In this document: one piece after another, positions 57,120-64,000 of the stretch
Layout: each line of letters starts with the position of its first letter
Numbering within the stretch: position 1 is the first letter of the stretch
Source of the DNA: Thozetella sp. PMI_491
Lineage: Eukaryota > Ascomycota > Sordariomycetes > Chaetosphaeriales > Chaetosphaeriaceae
DNA: 64,000 nt
NCBI GenBank assembly: GCA_021432635.1
Contig: MU270075.1
Span: forward strand, 102,084 to 166,083
Direction of reading: 5' to 3'
Notes under the pieces: model-generated
The model's input: the letters and a program-made list of their open reading frames with translations, nothing else
What the model was told of the DNA's origin: nothing
The model's database searches: none
Program-made: the position numbers and the translations under genes

Positions 57120-58919
57120 TCAAAACCTGGCATATCTGGGTCATCCTCTCCTTCGCAACAAATAGAGATCTTTCATCCAGTCTATAGGACAACTCTTATT
57201 GTGGCCTTGTGGACAAGCCTAGTTAGCCTAGTTAGCCTAGCTGGCCTAGTGCCATGACATTAGCTACCTTGGAGGTAGCTATGTTACATGTTCCTTAGGG
57301 TGATGGTTACACTTCTAGTCTAACACATCTCTGACTTTATCTATTAGCATCCCCTTTTTAAAGTATGAACTTAAAGCCGCGACGACAGCCTAGGCCTAGG
57401 CAGCAGCTAAAAAATTGTTTGAAAAAGTCATACGTTTAGATATTTTATTGCAAGTGTCGACATTATAGCCGTGTCTATACACCAGACCAAAAACGGCTAC
57501 AACCTTTAGTTCAGTACTGCTTTCTTCAGTCACCCCGCGCGAATGATGCTGCTGCTGCCTGTCATACTGTATGCTACTACCGAGCCGAGTATAGTTATAC
57601 ATCTCTCGGTAGCCAGCTCGTAAAATTATATGCTATATCTATACAGTGGTATCAAGTTAAACACCTTACATGCAGTATACATGGAGCTTAATATCTGGGT
57701 CAAGTATAGCCAATAACAAGGTCGCCGCGGACTTCTGGGCACGCGGGATTACAGAGCATAACGGCCTATAGATTCGATCTCTATCAATCTACTTTAGCAT
57801 CATTAAGATTTTGCTAATCAGCGTGACAAACTTTATCAATAAAATGATTCTCTACCCAATTACTTATTTGTGTTGATCCTTCGCTACAGAAGTAGGGACT
57901 AGCACTGATGTCGACTTTGTGTGCTTCCATCTCGTACGAGGCTCCGGCAGACATTATTATGATTATCAAACTGGAAGGAGATGCTCTATTTTGTCATAAG
58001 TATTTATCTCATTTCCAGATTTAACAGTGAGTAGTTGGTATATTTGATCGTCTGTGCGATTTTAATAGACCACCCTGCCAAGCCGAGCTGAGCTACGAGC
58101 TGAGCCAGATGGCTTCGCCTGGGTTATCCATGATTGGCTGCATCTGACGATGTGACACCGTTAATGCGACGGACTGGCTGCCAGATATATCATCCTGTGG
58201 TGCTACCAGGAGTTGGTTCGGTCGGCATTGACCCACTTATATGTGCCATGGTGCCGCACGCTGTATTCAGATCATGTCGTCGGAGGACAGTAAGCCCGGA
58301 GATACAATACACCGGGCCAAGGAAACCTTCGAGCTACTCCTGGAGCTTTACTCGGAATACCGCAGCGCTGAAAGTTCGTATTTAGGGGACCACCAATCAA
58401 TTAGTTGAGCTAAGGGTAAGCTTCATTTGAACCACACCTATCCTGCTCGCCACAGTGGATTGGCCAGCTTAGATATGCCTGTCTCTCGGATGCCACGCTC
58501 GTTGATACCCACTTCTGGCAGACACCACAACTTACTGATTTGAAGTCAGCATCGTCCTGACGTCATGGATCAAGCCTCACTGAAGCCTGAGAGCCACCGC
58601 GCGCAGCGGCAAATGATAGCTATCGAAAGAGTAGGACAGCCCACATCTCAGATTACTGTCCGAGACAGACCGTGCTATCACCTGAGGTTCTCACCAGCCG
58701 CTAGCAGACGAGGCGGAGCGTGTGACTTTCTCTTTTTTCCAAGGGCTGAGGAAATCTCGTATTGAGAGACCCCGCCCCTCTCATCCAGTAAAGCTCGGCG
58801 ACGTTCCGCCACTATATATAAGTCTATTTATTCTGGTCGCTAGCATAATGACCGTCTCGGCTCCTTCTTTCAACCATGACCCTCCACAGCAGCATTCCAT
58901 CAATCTAATCTCATCAAAT
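57120..58919. other. Intergenic region
   Basis: Contains a short imperfect 9-bp tandem near 57218-57248 (TAGCCTAGT-like units). No supported gene. An ATG at 58848 is in frame with the next gene and is an alternative start. A TATATATA motif lies at 58812-58819. Confidence 0.35.
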
Positions 58920-59483
58920 ATGATTTTCTGTATTGCCTTCTTTCTTGGCCTGTGCCTTACCGGTCCGGCAGTTGCAGATGGGGCGCAACAGGTTCATCTG
59001 GTATTTCACGCCGGTCCAGTGAGTTACAATGTGACCCTCCCGGCGGACGGAGGAGCCCATCAAACCGGTGAGTAACAGAACACATAACAGCGGAATCCGA
59101 AGATGCTTGCCCAATAACTGAATCACACCAGGCAGTGAGCTCAGTATCAATCACATCGACATGCTTGACTTCTCGCCGTATCAGTGCACGTTTCAAACAC
59201 CAGGCCCACACGAAACCAGCAACTATATTAACTATGGCGCTGAGCCCTATCCCATTTGGACCGTCGGTATGGGACCACCGCAGCCGATAATCTCGGTCAC
59301 CTGCACCGGGACTTGTTTACCGGTATACGGTACGCCCTAGTATCTTGTGGTAATTCGTATGTTTCAGTGTTAATAACTGTAATTGCAGGCGAATGCTACA
59401 ATTCCCAGGGCCAATACGTCGGCGCGTGCTGCAATGGTATCTGCGCTGCGACTAGGTGCAGGCCATTCCAGATGCCGTCATAA
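58920..59483 (+). CDS. Small secreted cysteine-rich protein
   Basis: Exons 58920-59067, 59132-59329 and 59389-59483 give 146 residues; introns are 64 and 59 nt. The start at 58920 gives a clean signal peptide (MIFCIAFFLGLCLTGPAVAD). The in-frame ATG at 58848 would add 24 polar residues and hide the leader. The mature chain has Cys in YQCTFQTPG, VTCTGTCLPVYG, then ECYNSQGQYVGACCNGICAA with TRCRP at the end. No conserved domain is recognised. Known: such short, Cys-rich secreted proteins are common effector candidates in plant-associated fungi, but also occur in saprotrophs. Function is unknown. Confidence 0.7.
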
Positions 59484-60799
59484 GCCGGTAACGAATCAAT
59501 ACTATGCACCAAATCACCGAAAGGAAACTATGCCATTCGTCTTACCGGTAGTAGGGTCAAATCGCCAGTGGAAGCCTGATGCGTGGCCATAAATCTGTTT
59601 TCTAACTAGTTGATTTCATTCCCCGGCAAATGTCGCTCGGCTCCGACGTTTGTGTAATATTCTTAATATGCGCTGCATGTGACCCAAGCTGTGGCTTATT
59701 CATCTTATAAGAAATAAAAGATAAGAAGCTAGGAGGAAAGTCTAAGATGAGGCTCTGTAATTCCTGAGGCAACATGCTCAACTAGTAAGGCGGCATATTT
59801 ACTCCACCAGACAACCACTATTACTCACCTACGATGTTCCAGTGATACACTCAAAATAAGCTACAGAGAGAAACCAGCGATGCGTGTAGTAGCTTCTTTA
59901 GGAATGTGCCTACCTTAGTTCAAAGAGGATGTATTTTCTACATAATCCTGGGTCACACTATTCTTAGGCGAGAGTTGGCACGAGGGGATCGCTTAAGGAC
60001 TATAATTCCAGCGTCCGCCGACCTACATACTAGATCCTACTGAAATTACACAAAGACGTCCAGCACGGCGGAGAAACTAGACCACAAGTCAGTAGGCCAT
60101 ATAAGCCTAGGTTAGCGGGGGTTACATTCACGCAACCGTCGCCGCAATTATCTGGACTCTCAATGTCCTCGCGTCGGTGAGCCAGATTATGCTACTGGAA
60201 AACAGGGCTGTAGACCAGTAATGAGACACGATTTCTGTCACAGATTTTCAATCCTAGTCAGGATCACGATGGCCAAAGTTGTCAAGACAGGCGATCACGG
60301 CGGTGACAAAGGATGTTAACTTCACCATAGTAGGCTTAGATTAGGTATCTGATAACTCCGATCTAGTCGACCCACTAGCCCTCAGCCGAGGGTTTCAGGA
60401 GCTGTGCAACGCTGGAAATTCTTACATAGCCGGATTTCTTGTGTGTTAAGTCGTCTCACCATGGAATCTATTCTCCGACATTGACAGGCGATTTGGAGAA
60501 CCGCGTCGCATGAGTACGGCTCTCTTGTACTAGCGTATAGGTAATGGACGAAGTGATACTGGCTAGAACACCCGGGTATGCAAGCGCTCCAGTGATTTTC
60601 TTTGTGCTTCGCGATACCATATATAGTACCTGCCGCGCAGGTTGTTTCTTGTCTATTGTGTGCGCAACGTTAGTCTTGAGAGGGTTAGATCGCATTGCGT
60701 GTAGCTAGTTTCACCGATTAGCTCAATAAGTAACCGGTCGTTTTCCGATTGTGCTGCTAGCTAAACGTTGACAAAGAATCGCACAGCAATCTTGTAGAT
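59484..60799. other. Intergenic region
   Basis: No supported gene; stop-dense, with only short frames. Confidence 0.35.
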
Positions 60800-62331
60800 T
60801 TATTGACCAAAGTGTACTGCCCTCTTCCACTCCTTCTTAGCCGCCTCTAATAATCCATCTTCAGTTAAGACGTCTACAGCCGTGCCCGCCAGCGCCTTAC
60901 CGACTCGTAAGCATCTCTCAAAAGCGACCCAAGTCCCTGACGCTTCGGCGAAATCTGGATTGTGCGGACCATTGCCTTTAGGGCCGGGCGGCACCGAGAA
61001 GTTCGGGCTTAGGGTGGGCATAGCATAGCTGATATCGCCTTGGTCCGAAGAAGCCATCGTTGCTCCGCCAATCTCGTCAATGTCCGGGTCTTCCGGGTAC
61101 ATACCCGGGGGGTTCAACGAGTTGATATACCTCACGAAACTCGCCCCAAGAGCGCGGTTCGGTAGATGGTCTGCATATGCCCCAATTGGCGTAATTTTAA
61201 GCTCAGCACCGGATGACAGAGCTCCGGCCACGAAACAGGCCTCGACTTTCTTTCGCAACTCCGTCAGACGCGCTTGCGTGCTTGCCCGTGCTACAAAGAC
61301 CCCGGCTGCGTATGCGTGAATGATGTTTGGAGCCACGCCCCCATCTGTGATATAGCCTTGGATGATATCTGAAGGCATCGTCTGCTGTCGGAGAGCCGAT
61401 AGCGAGTTGTATGCGTTGATTAGTCCATCGAGCGCGTTGATACCGAGCCATGGTGCTGCTGCAGCGTGCGCCTCTCGTCCGAAATATTCCACCTTGAAGC
61501 GCGCGTAGGCGGTTGTTCGAGAGAACGCATGGCTCTCCCCGATACCGGGATGGGAAATCAAATTAATGTCAACTCCATGATCTTTGTACGCGCCTCGTTC
61601 GAGCAGTTTGATCTTGCCGCCGCCACCTGAGATTGACAGTCAGCCTTGTCCGAGTGTTTCAATCATCTTGAAGCTGGAAACAAATGGCATAAGCAGCGAT
61701 ATGTTAATGTGCTACTAACCTTCTTCAGCAAGGGTCCCGAAGAGCACCACCTTTCCTCCGATACTGTGCCGCTTCATAACTTTCGCAGTAGCCAATCCAG
61801 CAGCAACTGATGCGCTAGCAATTAAGTTGTGACCGCAAGCATGCCCAATCCCAGGAAGCGCATCTGCGATTACGATTAGGAACAGATCTTGGGACTTCAG
61901 CTTCTAGCTCTTGTATAGCGAATGAGCACTCTTGTATAGCGAATGAGCATACCCATTTCAACGTTGAATGATACCACAGGCCCCCTTTTGTCGGTGTCAT
62001 AGACTGAAACCCATGCAGTAGCCATACCATATGCAGAAGGAGTGGTTTCCCATCCTTTTTGCGCCTTCATAAAAGACGCCAGGGCAGCATGCGCAACGAA
62101 CTCCTCATAACCAAGCTCAGGATTGTCATATATCCGTTTGTTGATTGGCCATAGCGAACCAGCGATACCTTCCACATCCTCGCTGATCTCATCGAGGTAC
62201 AAGGGTTGGATGGGTTCTTTGGCGCAGTCCCGACCTGCATGCCAACCGACCCCCCCCCTCAACCGACCCCCCTTAAATGCCAACGCGCCGACGCGTCTCC
62301 TCCCTACCCCCTTGATACCAACCACCACCAT
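60800..62331 (-). CDS. M20-family amidohydrolase/peptidase (5' end probably altered)
   Basis: Exons 62331-61953, 61863-61720 and 61626-60800 give 449 residues; the introns are 89 and 93 nt. Metal-site blocks appear at the junctions: SFNVEMDALPGIGHACGHNL, LFGTLAEEGGGGKIKLLERG, and later YFGREAHAAAAPWLGINALD (dimerisation/lid domain) and a final SSDQGDISYAMPTLSPNF block. Known: this is the M20D type, near PM20D2 and bacterial AbgB, which hydrolyses dipeptides or aminoacyl compounds using two metals. The first 40 residues (Gly/Arg-rich, MVVVGIKGVGRRRVGALAFK) do not look like the family; homology begins at PIQPLYLDEISEDV. They are encoded by DNA that appears to be the end of the neighbouring transposon, so the native start may be lost. 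Confidence 0.8.
61908..61949. repeat. Perfect 21-bp tandem duplication inside an intron
   Basis: Two identical 21-bp copies, 61908-61928 and 61929-61949, lie within the first intron of the M20 gene, next to its donor site. They lengthen the intron to 89 nt without affecting the exons. Confidence 0.9.
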
Positions 62332-63990
62332 ATAAGAACCACGCGTTCAATCCATACGGTCAGTAGCTCGTTTGAATCCTTATCTTTTCATTACTTTATA
62401 GCTTCTTACTCCAGTTCAGACCTCTCTTCGGCTATCGCTGAGGTCGGCGATGGCACGCCAGTCCGTAGCGCAAGCCGTATATGGAAGGTCCCCCGGAGCA
62501 CCCTTTGCGATCGCTCCCTAGGGAGCTCCCCTCGTGATGAGGAGGCCCAGCGCTGGCAGAGGGTATCTCCAGAGGCTGAAGAACGTTTGGTCGACTAGAT
62601 TTTACGCCAGGAAGCCCTTGGCTTCGCCCCTACCCACGCTTAACTACGTGTATTAGTGGTCAGGATCTTGGCTGCCCAGGGGGATTTAGACCCTCTCGGC
62701 TAGCGATGGATAATAAACTTCCTAAAGCGCCAGCCAGCCCTTAAAACAAAGCTTGGTCGTTGTACTGAATGGGCGAGGGTGAATGCAGCGTGCCCTGACA
62801 ATATCAACCAGTTGTTTGAGCTTTATAAGACTATAAGCTGGATCCTCCCAGACAATAGGTATAATACCGACGAAGGGGGCCTTATAGAGGGCCAGGGTGG
62901 GAATGGCCTTGTTATTAGGGCGGCAACTGGACCTGGAAAGACTCTTACCCCCTTAAAGGTCGATATCTCACGGTCCTGGATCTCTATTATTGAGTGTATC
63001 TCTGCTAGAGGCCTGTCTCTCGACCCTCTAATCATCCTAAAGGGGAAACAGGTCCAGGATCAGTGGTTCTGCAACGAGATACTCCAAGAGCACCCTACCT
63101 AGCAGGTGACAGTCTCTAAGAATAGATAGACAAGTAATAATATTACTATTAAGTGGCTAGAGAAGGTCTTTCTCCCTTAAACTTACCCCGGGAATCCTTT
63201 AATTACTAGGCTTCTTATCCTAGATGGCTATAGCTCTCACCAGACTGATGAATTCCTGGCCATATGCTTCCTTAACAACGTATATCTGTTGTTCTTACCT
63301 GCCTATACCTCCCACGTCACCCAGCCTCTGGATCTAGGCTGTTTCTTAAGCCTCAAGTCTCGATACTAGTCACTTGTAAATGCCCTCGTAGCTACTACAG
63401 ACGACAGCCGTATTAGGAAGCTTAGATTCTTTCATCTATACTCACAAGCTCGTCTACTTAGCCTCCAGAAGGAGAACATACTCTCTAACTGGCGAGCAAC
63501 TGGTCTTTGGCCAGTTAACCAGCGAAAGCCACTCTTGTCTCTTTAGGTACTGGTTCGCCCAGAGTCCCGGGCTACAACCCCCCCTCCCTCACTCTTTTCA
63601 GGTATTAATACACTAAAAAAGGGTGTAGATGTCCGGCGCTTGCTACGATACAAGGGTACAAGCCCTATATCATGGCAGGTAATAAGGAAGATTGCTGGCT
63701 AGCTCAACAGCCTTAACGTTACACTTATAACACAGGCAAGGGAGTTGGCCGCCCTCCGAGAGAAACTGGATGTGGCCAAGCCGAGGAAAAGGAAGGCTGT
63801 AAAGCCTAATCCAAATGAGCGCTTCGTCTCTCTAGGAGAGATACTTGCTCAACGCAATAAAGAACCCACCCAGCGCACAATTGAGGCTTCAACTACAGTG
63901 GATTATATCGATGTGGCCAGCGAGGAGGAGGAGGAGTCGTCTGGCAGTGAATATGCTGTGGAGCCTCCTCGGCGTGGCCGGCGCCGGTAA
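62225..63990 (+). mobile_element. Decayed pogo/Fot1-like DNA transposon
   Basis: A transposase can be read on the plus strand through many stops. An N-terminal psq-type helix-turn-helix covers about 62400-62600 (SSAIAEVGDGTPVRSASRIW, KVPRSTLCDR), with EEAQRWQRVSPEAEERLVD before a stop. Then come NQLFELYKTISWILPDNRYN with TDEGGLIEG, the DDE part IIECISARGLSLDPLIILKG, RLLILDGYSSHQTDEFLAIC, FLPAYTSHVTQPLDLGCF, and the C terminus LSNWRATGLWPVNQRKP and ELAALREKLDVAKPRKRK. At least eight stops interrupt it. Most are where TGG, CAA or CAG is expected. The left end is placed near 62225 because of C-rich AACCGACCCCCC repeats (62243-62272) of the kind seen in Fot1-type ends. The right end lies beyond the window or near its edge. 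Confidence 0.82.
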
Positions 63991-64000
63991 AACGAAGATC

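Noticed and set aside
1-64000. tRNA or rRNA genes, CRISPR arrays, operon-type signals
   Set aside because: No cloverleaf with matching A and B boxes was recognised by eye (one GGTTCGAT-like stretch near 498 lacks the rest), and CRISPR and ribosome-binding sites are not expected in a fungal nuclear genome. A tRNA scan would settle the first point.

Overview
The window is nuclear DNA from a filamentous ascomycete (Pezizomycotina-type). Genes sit on both strands and are cut by short introns of about 44-131 nt, with GT..AG ends and CTAAC/CTGAC-like branch sites. There are no operons, and the families are typical of moulds: Zn2Cys6 regulators, an RTA1 protein, AA9 and GH3 enzymes, MFS sugar porters, and decayed LINE and pogo-type transposons. 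I cannot name the species. All gene models were spliced by eye; each complete multi-exon model closes to a whole number of codons, which supports it.

Left third (1-23.2 kb). A membrane protein of the fungal rhodopsin/SAT4 type runs off the left edge. Next come a secreted EthD-domain protein (3 kb) and a LINE RNase H relic (5 kb). A loose sterol-themed group follows: an 11-exon UDP-glucose:sterol glucosyltransferase-like gene (6.3-9.7 kb), an RTA1-family membrane protein (10.5-11.5 kb), a Zn2Cys6 regulator of the sterol-uptake-control type (12.6-13.9 kb) and a DHCR7-like delta-7 sterol reductase (15.8-17.4 kb). A decayed second Zn2Cys6 regulator (19-20.3 kb) and a secreted GH3 beta-glucosidase (20.8-23.2 kb) close this part.

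Middle (25.3-46.5 kb): an expanded quinate/shikimate catabolic (qut/qa) cluster. It holds the repressor QutR and activator QutA, divergently transcribed, plus 3-dehydroshikimate dehydratase (QutC), quinate dehydrogenase (QutB), a quinate-permease-like MFS protein (QutD) and two further shikimate/quinate dehydrogenase paralogues. The usual type II dehydroquinase (qutE) survives only as a broken fragment. A free-standing type I dehydroquinase, with the remains of a shikimate-dehydrogenase domain fused to it, sits in the same cluster. A divergent pair for hydroxyquinol cleavage is embedded: an intradiol dioxygenase and a maleylacetate reductase, the latter broken by one in-frame TAG. The inferred route is quinate to dehydroquinate to dehydroshikimate to protocatechuate, then (by a hydroxylase not in the window) hydroxyquinol, maleylacetate and 3-oxoadipate. 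A SnoaL-like protein at the edge may be an extra member.

Right third (46.5-64 kb). This part is gene-poor: an AA9 lytic polysaccharide monooxygenase, a DUF4419 protein, a four-helix membrane protein, an MFS hexose/lactose-type transporter, a small secreted cysteine-rich protein and an M20 amidohydrolase. The 5' end of the M20 gene abuts or lies inside a pogo/Fot1-like transposon whose transposase carries many stops of the type produced by repeat-induced point mutation (RIP).
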